Positions 17,223-25,649 of a DNA stretch of 64,000 nt are shown here, piece by piece. The number at the start of each line of letters is the position of its first letter. The stretch's first letter is position 1. The translations under genes were made by a program, and so were the position numbers. Source of the stretch: Streptomyces olivochromogenes (GTDB lineage Bacteria > Actinomycetota > Actinomycetes > Streptomycetales > Streptomycetaceae); assembly GCF_021538895.1 (NCBI RefSeq), contig NZ_JADDRL010000039.1:19350-83349 (forward strand), read 5' to 3'. The notes below the pieces were generated by a model. It saw only the letters and a list, made by a program, of their open reading frames with translations, was not told the origin of the DNA and searched no databases.

Positions 17223-18026
17223 GTGTACGTACCGTCATCTGCACGAGCTCTCGATGATGACGAGCGTGAGCTCGTGGAGCTGGCACGCCGCACCATAGAC
17301 GCGCATACCGACGCCGGGCCCGACGAAGACAGGATCCACACGATGGGCGCCGCGGTCATGGCCGCCGACTACCGGATGTTCGCCGGCGTGAACCTCTACC
17401 ACTTCACTGGCGGACCCTGCGCCGAACTCGTGGCTCTGGGAGCCGCACGAGCCCAGGGCGCCCGCCAGATGCGCTGCATCGTTGCCGTGGGAAACCACGG
17501 GCGCGGGGTCATCGGCCCGTGCGGGCGCGATCGGCAGGTCTTCGTGGACTACTACCCCACCATGCGCGTCATCGTGCCTACGCCCGCGGGGCCCAGGTCC
17601 GTTCTCGCCGCCGACCTGATGCCGCTGACTCAGCGATGGACCCCGGAAGGCATGAACGGTCTCGACCCATCGCTCTACCAAGACCCCGAGACGGCCGGTC
17701 CCCCGATCATCCGGTTCAGCCCCCGCTACCTCGAAGACGTCCGCTCCGGCGCCAAGACCAAGACCACCCGCTTCCGGGACCCGGCCCAGCTCGGGCCGGC
17801 ACGGCTCGTGTTTGAAAGCGACCCCGAAGTCGTCCTGCCGGCAGAGGTGACCGGCATCAGGCACTGCCTGGTCAGCGACCTCACCAACCAGGACGCCCAA
17901 GCCGAGGGGCTGACGACCGTAACCGAACTCCGGGAAGGCCTCAAGGGCCACTACCCAGATCTGGCGGGAACCGACGAAGTCGATGTAATCACCTTCCAGA
18001 TCAACGACAAGACAGGCGCCGCTTAA
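17223..18026 (+). CDS. Cytidine deaminase-like/ASCH domain fusion protein
   Basis: 267 aa from the GTG at 17223, with GGAAGG upstream. The N-terminal part (about residues 15-110) is a cytidine/blasticidin-S-deaminase-like fold: GGPCAELVALG carries the C-A-E motif (zinc ligand and proton shuttle). GPCGRDRQVF is the P-C-G-x-x-R-Q motif, with Asp in place of the usual third zinc Cys. The C-terminal part (about 165-262) is an ASCH domain, FSPRYLEDVRSGAKTKTTRF, ending VDVITFQI. ASCH domains bind modified nucleosides or RNA, and one ASCH protein (YqfB) hydrolyses N4-acetylcytidine. Nucleoside salvage or detoxification is a fair guess. A strong terminator follows. Confidence 0.85.
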   Translation: MYVPSSARALDDDERELVELARRTIDAHTDAGPDEDRIHTMGAAVMAADYRMFAGVNLYHFTGGPCAELVALGAARAQGARQMRCIVAVGNHGRGVIGPCGRDRQVFVDYYPTMRVIVPTPAGPRSVLAADLMPLTQRWTPEGMNGLDPSLYQDPETAGPPIIRFSPRYLEDVRSGAKTKTTRFRDPAQLGPARLVFESDPEVVLPAEVTGIRHCLVSDLTNQDAQAEGLTTVTELREGLKGHYPDLAGTDEVDVITFQINDKTGAA

Positions 18027-18086
18027 TCCGCGGAGGCACCAGCGACGACTGGGCCGCAAGGTGACGACGAGCACGGGGGCCCCGTA

Positions 18087-18110
18087 GCTTCGGGCAGCCC
18101 CGCCCGAAGC
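18087..18110 (+). terminator. Rho-independent-like hairpin after the CDA-ASCH gene
   Basis: Perfect 9-bp stem GCTTCGGGC/GCCCGAAGC with a 6-nt loop, 61 bp after the stop codon. Confidence 0.65.
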
Positions 18111-18432
18111 GACAAGCCCCTGACCGCACAGATTTCATGAATCAGAACCTGTCCGAGGCCAGCTCATTTTTGTCATGCAAGCCTCAGGCACAGCTTCCTA
18201 CCGGCTTCGCCGTAGCTGTACGGTCCCCCGCTCCTTCGCCCCAAGCCTTGCGGGAACCATGGGCCACGACAGGCGGGACGAACGGTGCCCAGTGGGGTCG
18301 GGGCGGCCTTCGCATGTGCCATGCGCACAGCAAGGCAGCGTCCTTGATGCAAAGCCAGCCACAGGCCAAGGCCGAACGCGCTACTGGCCCCTGAGCCCGC
18401 GCCACGAACGCAATCACCGCAACTACCTGCTC

Positions 18433-18606
18433 TTCCTCGACCTTGCCGGCCGCCTGTGGTGACCCCTTGAGCGTCGACGGAATGGTGTCCAGGTCGTACT
18501 GCTTGCCGGTGCCGTTGGTGACGGTGAAGGTGACGCGGAAAGGTGTCCGGTCGGCGTCGGGCCTGTCGCCGTACTCGCCAACCGGTGACGGTGCGGGCTC
18601 CGCAGA
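18433..18606 (-). pseudogene. Fragment of a secreted/lipoprotein-like gene (DUF4352-like)
   Basis: The minus frame contains TPFRVTFTVTNGTGKQYDLD followed by TIPSTLKGSPQAAGKVEE, the first Ig-like strands of DUF4352-type lipoprotein domains. No signal peptide or lipobox upstream and no C-terminal half, so this is a relic. The rest of 18111-19425 holds no full gene; only this and a WD40 fragment were recognised. Confidence 0.35.
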
Positions 18607-19207
18607 GGACTGGTACAAGCTTTGCGCACACCCTCTGCTCGGAGAACTACGCCCTCCGAGCACGAACTCGCCACCGCGCACGCCACCATGAACACCCCAC
18701 TGGCACCGTGCAAATCGACGCACTCGTCACCCCCGGACGGCGGCGGGCAGCAGCGTGACGCCGGCATTCCAGCGTCGTTGAACCCTGCAACTCCATACGC
18801 CGGGGCCCCGGGAATGCCATGACGAATGCCCTGGGTTCCTCGGCATGCCAGGGCCGGGATGCGACATCACCGCCTCAGGCCACACGGGGATTCCATGCTG
18901 CGCAGGAGCGATGGTGCCCATGCGGCCTCACGGGCAGGCGCGATGCGCCCGCAAACGGTGAGGGACATCGACCCGCTGGGTGACGGCCGTGTGTGCCAAG
19001 CCGCTCCAGTGGCCGATGGGCCGAGTGGCCAACATGTCGTCGGTTGCCACCGGGTCTGCCGGTGCCTGGTCCGTAGTGATGCCAGTCAGCTGTTGTCCCA
19101 AGTCATGCCACGGCCAGCCCTTGCGAACCGACGAAGTCGCCATCGCCAAGGAGACAGGGCCCAGTCCAGGCCGCACTCGTTCTTCGCGCTCGGCAAGAAC
19201 TCCTCCG

Positions 19208-19327
19208 TCGGTGGCCTTCAGCCCTGACTGCCACAGCCTCGCCACAGGCAGTGACGACAAAAAGGCGCGTCTGTGGGACGTCGCAAGCGGCAAAACCATC
19301 ACCACCCTCACAGGCCACACCAGCGGC
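19208..19327 (+). pseudogene. Single WD40 repeat fragment
   Basis: SVAFSPDCHSLATGSDDKKA-RLWDVASGK-TITTLTGHTSG is one complete WD40 blade (S-x-D...W-D ... G-H). No other blade, start or kinase domain is nearby. It is probably the leftover of a WD40 repeat protein, many of which in Streptomyces are fused to kinases or NACHT ATPases. Confidence 0.55.
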
Positions 19328-19425
19328 ATGGCTTCAACGCCGGCGTGCTCGACGCCGAGGCCCACGGCTTGGGCCTCGCCGTCCCGTGCGTCCCACGCCG
19401 GCGACTGGCCTGACACCGGCCGGCT

Positions 19426-20694
19426 TCAAATACGGCCGTGGGCCTTCTGCGCGCGGCGTGACAGCGAATCGATGACGACGGCGAGCAGCAGGACCCCACC
19501 GGTGATCATGTACTCGGCAGCGGTCGGGACGCCCATCAATGCCACGCCTGAGGCGATCGACTGAATGACCAGCGCGCCGAGCAGTGCCGACCAAGTACTG
19601 CCCCGGCCACCGAACAGGCTGGTTCCGCCTATGACGGCGGCGGCGATGGCGTTGATGAGGAGGTTGCCCGAGCCGGAGGTCTGGCTGGCCGAGGCCACCC
19701 GCGAGGCGAGGAACAGCCCGCCGACCGCGGCCATGGTGCCGGAGATCGTGAAGACGGAGATCCTCACCCACGCGACCTTCAGACCTGCTTTGCGTGCGGC
19801 TTCCACACCCCCACCGAGCGCGTAGATGGCGCGTCCGTACAGGGTCCGCCGCAGAATGCATTCGAGGGCGATGACGACGAGGAGGAAGATGAGGAGGGCC
19901 AGCGGCAGACCCTGGAAGCGGTTGAGCACGTAGGCGGCGGCGAAGACGGCGACGGCGACCATTGCGGTGTGGAGGGCGATATCGCCAAGCGGTCGCGAGC
20001 CCAGTCCCAAGCTCCGCCGACACCTGGAGTCGTGGTAGGAGACGAGGAAATAAGCGGCCGTGCCAGCGGCGGCCAGGGTGTAGGCCACGGCCACATCATT
20101 GAAGTAGTAGCTCGTCAGTAAGGCCACCAGGCCCTCGTCGTCCAGGTTGATGGTTCCGGTCGAGCCCAGGATGTAGAGCATGAGCCCGTTCCAGCTCAGC
20201 AATCCGGCGAGTGTGACGACGAAGCTGGGGACACCCACCTTGGCGAAGAAGAATCCCTGGACGACTCCGGTCGCCGAGCCGACGAGTATCGCGACGAGGG
20301 CGGCGACCCCTTCTGCCATGCCTAGGTTGACGTTCAGCACGGCGAACGCGGCAGCCGCCAGACCGCTCACCGAGCCGACCGACAGGTCGATCTCCCCCAG
20401 CAGCAGCACGAACACGATGCCGACCGCGATCATGCCCGTGCCCACCATGTCGACGCTGATGTTGGAAAGGTTCCGCGCCGACAGGAACTGCGAGTTGAGC
20501 GCCTGGAAAACCATCCAGATTGCGGCGAGGCCGAGTAGAACCGGTACAGAGCCGAGCTCCCCCGCTTTCAGCCTGCGCCCAAAGGTCGCGAGGTGACGAT
20601 TGACGGCCGCGCGTTTTATGACAGCGCTCCGGGCGTTCTTCGTAGGCGGCCTCCCTCCGCACTCACCCGGGGCAGCGTTCCTGGGTCGACGCAT
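19426..20694 (-). CDS. xylH: Sugar ABC transporter permease (xylose type)
   Basis: 422 aa, about 11-14 membrane helices. It carries the BPD_transp_2 signature LLLGEIDLSVGSVSGLAAAA and the conserved loop GGGVEAARKAGLKVAWVRIS, the EAA-like contact to the ATPase. The extra central region (RSLGLGSRPLGDIALHTAM) is typical of XylH rather than RbsC. The start lies 4 nt after the ATPase stop, so the genes are coupled. Last gene of a binding protein-ATPase-permease operon. The xylose assignment follows the resemblance to actinomycete XylFGH and needs binding data. Confidence 0.85.
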   Translation of the reverse strand: MRRPRNAAPGECGGRPPTKNARSAVIKRAAVNRHLATFGRRLKAGELGSVPVLLGLAAIWMVFQALNSQFLSARNLSNISVDMVGTGMIAVGIVFVLLLGEIDLSVGSVSGLAAAAFAVLNVNLGMAEGVAALVAILVGSATGVVQGFFFAKVGVPSFVVTLAGLLSWNGLMLYILGSTGTINLDDEGLVALLTSYYFNDVAVAYTLAAAGTAAYFLVSYHDSRCRRSLGLGSRPLGDIALHTAMVAVAVFAAAYVLNRFQGLPLALLIFLLVVIALECILRRTLYGRAIYALGGGVEAARKAGLKVAWVRISVFTISGTMAAVGGLFLASRVASASQTSGSGNLLINAIAAAVIGGTSLFGGRGSTWSALLGALVIQSIASGVALMGVPTAAEYMITGGVLLLAVVIDSLSRRAQKAHGRI

Positions 20695-20698
20695 CGCC

Positions 20699-21493
20699 TC
20701 ACAGCTCCCAGTCGATCTCGTCCTGCTCGCAGTACTTGAAGTCGCTGTGCGTGGCGCCCGTGATCGATGAGACGATGTCTTCCTGCGATGTGGTGTTGAC
20801 GTCGAAGAAGCCGTTGTTGCGCCCGAGCCTCAGGACGGAGACCCGGTCGGCGATTGCTTTCACAACGCCCAGGTCGTGAGTGATGAGGAGGACACCGAGG
20901 CCACGGTCGCGCATGTCGTCGATGCACTCGAGAACATGTGCGGTCTGCTCGACTCCCAGGGCTGCGGTCGGCTCGTCCAGCAGGATCAGCTTCGGCTGAC
21001 CCAGAAGCGAGCGCGAGATGGCGACGGTCTGCCGCTGTCCACCGGACAGCGTCGCGACGGGCAGTCGGAGATCAGGCACGCGCGCGCTGAGCATCCTGAA
21101 CAGATCCCGCGTCCGGTTTTCCATTACCGGTTCGTCGAGGAAGCCGTAACTGTGTATCTCACGGCCCAGGAATACATTGCCCACCACGTCGAGGTTCTCG
21201 CACAACGCGAGGTCCTGATGGACAGTGGCGATCCCCAGCGCCTGCGCATCCCGCGGGTGCGTGATCCGCACGGGGCGCCCTTCCCACTCGATCACGCCGA
21301 CATCGGGCGGGTCGACGCCCGAAACGACGTTCACCAGTGTGGTTTTGCCGGCCCCGTTGTCTCCCACCAAGGCAATGACACGACCCGCGCGTATCTCCAG
21401 ATCGACGTCGATGAGCGCCCTGACTGCGCCGAATCGTCTGGAGACACCGCGCAACGCCAGGAGGGGCGGAGTCGCGCCGCTCGTCATGTGCAT
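20699..21493 (-). CDS. xylG: Sugar ABC transporter ATP-binding protein
   Basis: 264 aa, one nucleotide-binding domain. Walker A GDNGAGKTT, signature LSGGQRQTVAIS, Walker B KLILLDEPTAALG and the switch histidine in LLITHDLG are all intact. It is the short single-domain form, unlike the tandem-domain RbsA/XylG of enterobacteria, as usual in Streptomyces xylose-type systems. It lies 43 bp after the binding-protein gene and 4 bp before the permease gene. It energises sugar uptake at the inner face of the membrane. Confidence 0.88.
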   Translation of the reverse strand: MHMTSGATPPLLALRGVSRRFGAVRALIDVDLEIRAGRVIALVGDNGAGKTTLVNVVSGVDPPDVGVIEWEGRPVRITHPRDAQALGIATVHQDLALCENLDVVGNVFLGREIHSYGFLDEPVMENRTRDLFRMLSARVPDLRLPVATLSGGQRQTVAISRSLLGQPKLILLDEPTAALGVEQTAHVLECIDDMRDRGLGVLLITHDLGVVKAIADRVSVLRLGRNNGFFDVNTTSQEDIVSSITGATHSDFKYCEQDEIDWEL

Positions 21494-21536
21494 CTCCTAT
21501 GGCGAGCCGAGGTGGGATGGCGGTGGACACCCGCCG

Positions 21537-22685
21537 TCAGCGCCGTCCGACCAGACCGAGCCGCTGACAAGCAGCAGAGTATTTGCCGGAGCAAATCTGG
21601 TAGGTCGTGTATAGCCCGTCGTGAATCACGGTTGCCTTGACGTTGCCGGCTGTGACCGATTGTGGGCGCAGCAGCACAGTGGGTATCCCGGTGTTGGTGG
21701 CATTGTCAGTCGTCGTCTTCGTGTTCGTGATGCTCTCGCCGCGCGCCAGCCTGACAGCCATGTCTGCAGCGGCGTCGGCCTCGAGCCGGAAGGGTTTGTA
21801 CACCGTCATGTACTGCTCACCCTGGATGATCCGTTGGATGCCCGCCAGGTCGGCGTCCTGGCCGGTGACGGGCGGCAGAGGGGCAACCTTGGCCGATTTG
21901 AGGGCGGCTATGACGCCGCCCGCGAGGCCATCGTTCGCCGCCAGCACACCGACTATCTTGTCGGCACCGAGTGATGCGATGGCTGCGGACATATTGGCGT
22001 GGGCGTTCTCTGGACGCCATCCGAGCGTGTCGTAGGCCCTGGCGATCTTCACTTTGTCGTGGAGAACGGAGAGTGCGCCGTCCTTGAACCATCCGGAATT
22101 GGGATCGGTCTCCGCGCCGTTCATCATGACGACCTGCCCGTCGTGGGCCTTGTCGCCGAGGGCCTTCAGCAGTCCCTCGCCTTGCAGTCGGCCGACCTGC
22201 CCGCCGTCGAATGTGACGTAACCGGATATGGGTCCATCCGCGAGACGGTCGTATGCGACGACCGGAACACCCGCTCTCGCAGCCGCATTCACCGAGGCGC
22301 GCAGCGCTTTGCCATCCACCGCATCGAGGATGAGGACATCGGCCCCTTGGGTGATCATGGTGTCTACCTGCTGTTGCTGGGTGGCCACGTCGTGTCTGCT
22401 GCTGGCGTACCTCACGGTGCAGGCGCTGCAGAGTTCCTTGATCCGTTTTACGATCAGCGGTTTGTCGAATCTTTCGAAGCGGGGAGTCTGGTTGTCGGGG
22501 AGCAGCAGTCCGACAGTCGTCCCGGTGCGTGGGGATGCCGTCAAGTCGGCCGCCCGGCCACACGCGGTAGCGCCGAGGACGAGAGCGAGCGCCCCGACGG
22601 TGAGGACGACGGGGCGGGATCGGGACCTCGGCCTGGGTGGAGACGGCCGGGCAGTTCTCAATGCCTGACCGAGAGGCTGGTCCAC
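21537..22685 (-). CDS. xylF: Sugar ABC transporter substrate-binding lipoprotein
   Basis: About 382 aa from the GTG at 22685; the frame is open further upstream and the start is uncertain because the ribosome site is poor. The N-terminal signal peptide ends in lipobox GATAC-G, so it is a lipoprotein. It is a periplasmic-binding-protein type 1 fold: TVGLLLPDNQTPRFERFDKP, QVDTMITQGADVLILDAVDG, and GVLAANDGLAGGVIAAL. It matches the XylF/ChvE-like group (also DTLGW at the hinge). First gene of the operon; captures a sugar outside the cell for the XylGH pair. Confidence 0.85.
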   Translation of the reverse strand: MDQPLGQALRTARPSPPRPRSRSRPVVLTVGALALVLGATACGRAADLTASPRTGTTVGLLLPDNQTPRFERFDKPLIVKRIKELCSACTVRYASSRHDVATQQQQVDTMITQGADVLILDAVDGKALRASVNAAARAGVPVVAYDRLADGPISGYVTFDGGQVGRLQGEGLLKALGDKAHDGQVVMMNGAETDPNSGWFKDGALSVLHDKVKIARAYDTLGWRPENAHANMSAAIASLGADKIVGVLAANDGLAGGVIAALKSAKVAPLPPVTGQDADLAGIQRIIQGEQYMTVYKPFRLEADAAADMAVRLARGESITNTKTTTDNATNTGIPTVLLRPQSVTAGNVKATVIHDGLYTTYQICSGKYSAACQRLGLVGRR

Positions 22686-22741
22686 CTCCCCGGCAGAGGC
22701 GATGGCCCGCCGACGAGGACGACGACCGGCCCCGTGGCTAC

Positions 22742-22754
22742 CGAAGCGGTTTCG
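22742..22754. promoter_or_regulatory. Candidate sugar-operon operator
   Basis: CGAAGCGGTTTCG, an imperfect dyad of LacI/ROK-type appearance, 57 bp upstream of the chosen xylF start. The remaining 22755-23120 has no recognised gene and an A/T-rich patch near 23080-23120. Confidence 0.25.
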
Positions 22755-23123
22755 AAGGCTGGCCCGACTCGTGACCGTCACTCCCTGCTGGATGACAAGC
22801 TCGTCCGCTCCTGGCAAGACTGCCGGAACAACGACGTCGAACTTGGATCGGCGCTTACGCCCGTCCCCGCATAGGCGCCGACCGTGATTACACACGTTTC
22901 CGTCGGCACGTACCCGCGCCCTTTCCGCCCGAGCCCCGTCGAGGGTTGTGTACCGTCGGTGCTTCGACAGTCACACTCACCCATGTGGGGGCGGGGGCGC
23001 TCATCACCCCCAGCATCGCACAAGTAGCGGACCCTCGCTTCTGCACGCGAAGCTAAGCACGCAGCTGCCTCCTCGACCGGTTTAGCAAGCTGTTTTATAG
23101 ATGTAATTGTTGACGTCAGGATT

Positions 23124-23480
23124 TTAGAAAGTGTCCTTGGTCAGGAAGACGAACGGATTGTGGATCAAGCCCGTCGTTCTGAAGCCTTTGAGTGCCTTGC
23201 CTATCTGCTGCAGCGCCTGCTTCTCCGACTCCAGCGGTTCCTGAACCACCGGGCCCTGGACAAGGCCGTCCTTGACGTCCTGGACGATGGGGTCGGCGGT
23301 GCCGAAGCCGACGATCTTGATCTTGCCGGTGGCGCCGAGGCTCTTGACGGCCACGGAGACGCCCTCGACCTCCTGTGTACTGACCGCGAAGACCCTGCCG
23401 GGTCGGGGTGGGCGGCGATCACGGCGGCCGTCTTCGAGGTGGCGGTGCCAGGTGACAGGTGCGCTCCGACTGAACTGGGT
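23124..23480 (-). pseudogene. Sugar-binding protein C-terminal fragment, frameshifted
   Basis: The minus strand reads AAVIAAHPD..., then after a frameshift VFAVSTQEVEGVSVAVKSLG and KIKIVGFGTADPIVQDVKDG, ending NPFVFLTKDTF. This is the second lobe of an RbsB/XylF-like periplasmic binding protein. The first lobe and signal peptide are absent. It lies upstream of, and parallel to, the xylFGH-like operon, so it may be left from a duplicate transporter. Confidence 0.65.
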
Positions 23481-23517
23481 GGGCAGCAGGGTGATGCCCA
23501 GGTGACGGGCCCTCCTG

Positions 23518-23599
23518 CAAGGTCGTTTCGATCAACAGCAACAGCTACCGGCTCAAGAACCGTCTCCAGGCCATCGAACGGGACACCGACGTGGCCTGA
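23518..23599 (+). pseudogene. IstB-like transposase helper, C-terminal tail
   Basis: Frame KVVSINSNSYRLKNRLQAIE-RDTDVA-stop resembles the C-terminal end of IS21-family IstB ATPases (I-x-x-x-S-Y-R-L/M-K). Only 26 codons remain. The assignment rests on that single motif. Confidence 0.35.
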
Positions 23600-23698
23600 G
23601 CAACCACCGCAAGTAGATGCCGTTACTGATCTCGCGGACCACGAGTGCGCTGACCAGGGAGAATGGAGAAGTCTCGCTGGAGTACCTAGGGTCAGCGT

Positions 23699-24352
23699 GT
23701 GGCTTTCATTGTGGTGTGTGAGGATGACGCAGCGGTCCGTGACGTCCTCAAACGTGCACTTGAGCACGACGGCCATACGATCGCAGTCGCTTCCACGGCG
23801 GACAGCCTGCTGCGGCAACTTGAGCCGGTCCCTCACCTGGTCGTCCTGGATCTAGGGCTGCCGGACGCTGATGGCCGCGATGTCTGCTTGGCGCTGCGGG
23901 CACGTGGCGTTGATACCCCGGTGCTCATGCTCACCGCTCTGGATGGCATGCATCACAAGGTGGGCGGCTTCGAGGCGGGAGCCGACGACTACATGACGAA
24001 ACCGTTCGACATCCCGGAGTTGCTGGTGAGGGTCCGTGCCCTGCTACGCAGAACAACTGCGACGACCCCGCCAAGGGGCGTCGTTCTCGATCCGGCGAAG
24101 CATGTCGTGATCCACGGTTCGACAAGCGAGAGCCTGACGCCGACCGAGTTTCGGTTGTTGGGCAGGCTTATCGCTTCGCAGGGCGACGCTGTACGCCGCC
24201 ACGCCCTCGTTGCTGCCGGTTGGCCGCATGGCGCGCAGGTCAGTGACAACACCCTTGACTCCTACGTTCGCCGACTACGGACCAAACTCGGTGCGCTGGG
24301 CGTGGCCGATCGCCTGGCGACGGTCCGCGGGGTGGGCTATCGATGGGAGTGA
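23699..24352 (+). CDS. OmpR/PhoB-type response regulator
   Basis: 217 aa, GTG start. The receiver domain (1-120) has the acidic pocket CEDD, the phospho-acceptor in VVLDLGLPDADG, the Thr in LMLTALDG and the Lys in TKPFD. The C-terminal winged helix (about 125-217) reads SLTPTEFRLLGRLIA, SDNTLDSYVRRLRTKLG and RGVGYRW. The last codons overlap the kinase gene start, so the two are made as a pair. Three 11-bp-period repeats upstream of the downstream membrane genes are candidate targets. Confidence 0.93.
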   Translation: MAFIVVCEDDAAVRDVLKRALEHDGHTIAVASTADSLLRQLEPVPHLVVLDLGLPDADGRDVCLALRARGVDTPVLMLTALDGMHHKVGGFEAGADDYMTKPFDIPELLVRVRALLRRTTATTPPRGVVLDPAKHVVIHGSTSESLTPTEFRLLGRLIASQGDAVRRHALVAAGWPHGAQVSDNTLDSYVRRLRTKLGALGVADRLATVRGVGYRWE

Positions 24353-25611
24353 CGGGCTTCCGCGGGAGGGTTGTCGCGCTCGCGGTTCTGATCGCGACAG
24401 CTGTGGTCGCAGTGCTGGTGGTGGTCTCACACGTGTTGCTGAGCCAGGTGACCGACGCCGACGCGAACGCTCTGGCGCGTTCGCGTGCGGAGTCGGTGGC
24501 GGCAAACGTAGCCGTACGCGGTGGCCACGTCGTGCTGATCGAGAGCGGCAACGAAGCGCTGGACACGGTCTCGTGGGTGTATGCCGATGGACACCTCATT
24601 GACGGGATCGTGCCGGGAAGCCTCCTTGACCGCGTCGAGGCGCTTGTCGGCTCCGGGCGGTCCCAAACCGTCACGGTCGGCAGTCACCTTCTGTACGCCC
24701 AGCCAATCCGGCTCGAAGGCCACCACGTCATGGCGGTCGTGAGGGTGGATCTCACGCCGTACGAGACGTCGGAGCAGCGTAGCCTGACGATGTCGCTCAT
24801 GTTGGGCGGCATCTCGATCCTGCTCGCAGGCGTCGTCGCACACCTCGTGGTGGGTCGTGCGTTGCGGGTGGTCCACGAAATGGCCGCTCTCGCCGACGAC
24901 TGGGGCGATCACGAGCCCGGGTGCCGATTCAACCTCGGCGTTCCTCGCGATGAGTTCGGGGAGCTCGGGCGAACTCTCGATCGCCTACTTGACCGCGTGG
25001 ACAACGCGCTTACGGACGAGCGCCGGCTCACCGATGAGATCGCCCACGAGTTGCGGACGCCCTTGACGGCCCTGCGGGGCGAGGCACAGTTGGCGCAACT
25101 CTCCGGTCACCAGGTGGCACCAGAGTCTGTTCTGACCGAGGTCGACCGCCTGAACACGGCGATCACGACGATTCTGAGTGCCGCCCGGACACGGATCGAT
25201 GGCGGTACCCGTTGCGATCTCAGGGCGGCGGCGCGACAGGCGATCGCCGGTCGCTCCATCGAACTCGCCGTCCCGACCAACGTCGACGTCGCCGTGGCAT
25301 CCGAACTCGTCGTGGCTGTGTTGTCACCGCTGCTGGAGAACGGCCTGCGGCATGCGAGTTCGCGCGTCTGGGTCACGGCGCGCATCCAGCCCCAAGGGGT
25401 CGTGATCGATGTCCTCGACGATGGCCCGGGGTTCGACCCGGCGGAGGTCGACCGGGTCTTCGAAGCGGGCGTGACCAGCGGCGACGGGCACGGGCTGGGG
25501 CTGGCCGTGGTAAAGCGTCTCGCCGCGTCCGCGGGAGTGGCAGTCCGTGCGATCGCGGATGGTCACGGTCGCGTCGAGGTGACCTTCCCCACGCCAGCGG
25601 CGATCGCGTAG
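24343..25611 (+). CDS. Sensor histidine kinase
   Basis: 422 aa from the ATG at 24343, overlapping the regulator stop (a GTG at 24349 is an alternative). Membrane helix at about 9-31, an extracellular sensor loop of about 115 residues with no recognised domain, a second helix at about 150-172, then HAMP. The H box is DEIAHELRTPLTAL, the N box LLENGLRHA, and G boxes DDGPGFDP and GDGHGLGLAVV. Complete and presumably active. It sits directly before three COG4705 membrane protein genes, the most likely regulon. Confidence 0.92.
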   Translation: MGVTGFRGRVVALAVLIATAVVAVLVVVSHVLLSQVTDADANALARSRAESVAANVAVRGGHVVLIESGNEALDTVSWVYADGHLIDGIVPGSLLDRVEALVGSGRSQTVTVGSHLLYAQPIRLEGHHVMAVVRVDLTPYETSEQRSLTMSLMLGGISILLAGVVAHLVVGRALRVVHEMAALADDWGDHEPGCRFNLGVPRDEFGELGRTLDRLLDRVDNALTDERRLTDEIAHELRTPLTALRGEAQLAQLSGHQVAPESVLTEVDRLNTAITTILSAARTRIDGGTRCDLRAAARQAIAGRSIELAVPTNVDVAVASELVVAVLSPLLENGLRHASSRVWVTARIQPQGVVIDVLDDGPGFDPAEVDRVFEAGVTSGDGHGLGLAVVKRLAASAGVAVRAIADGHGRVEVTFPTPAAIA

Positions 25612-25628
25612 TCAGGTTGTGTGCAGGT
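25611..25628 (+). promoter_or_regulatory. Direct-repeat box A (candidate response-regulator site)
   Basis: GTCAGG and TGCAGG start 11 bp apart (25611 and 25622), between the kinase stop codon and the first COG4705 gene. Same spacing and core as boxes at 27689 and 28585. OmpR-type regulators bind such 11-bp direct repeats. Confidence 0.45.
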
Positions 25629-25649
25629 TGGCCGAGCCAGCCTTGCCGC

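Noticed and set aside
18184..18723. 179-codon minus-strand frame as a complete gene
   Set aside because: Only its middle 58 residues look like a protein domain; both ends are low-quality, so it is kept as a fragment.
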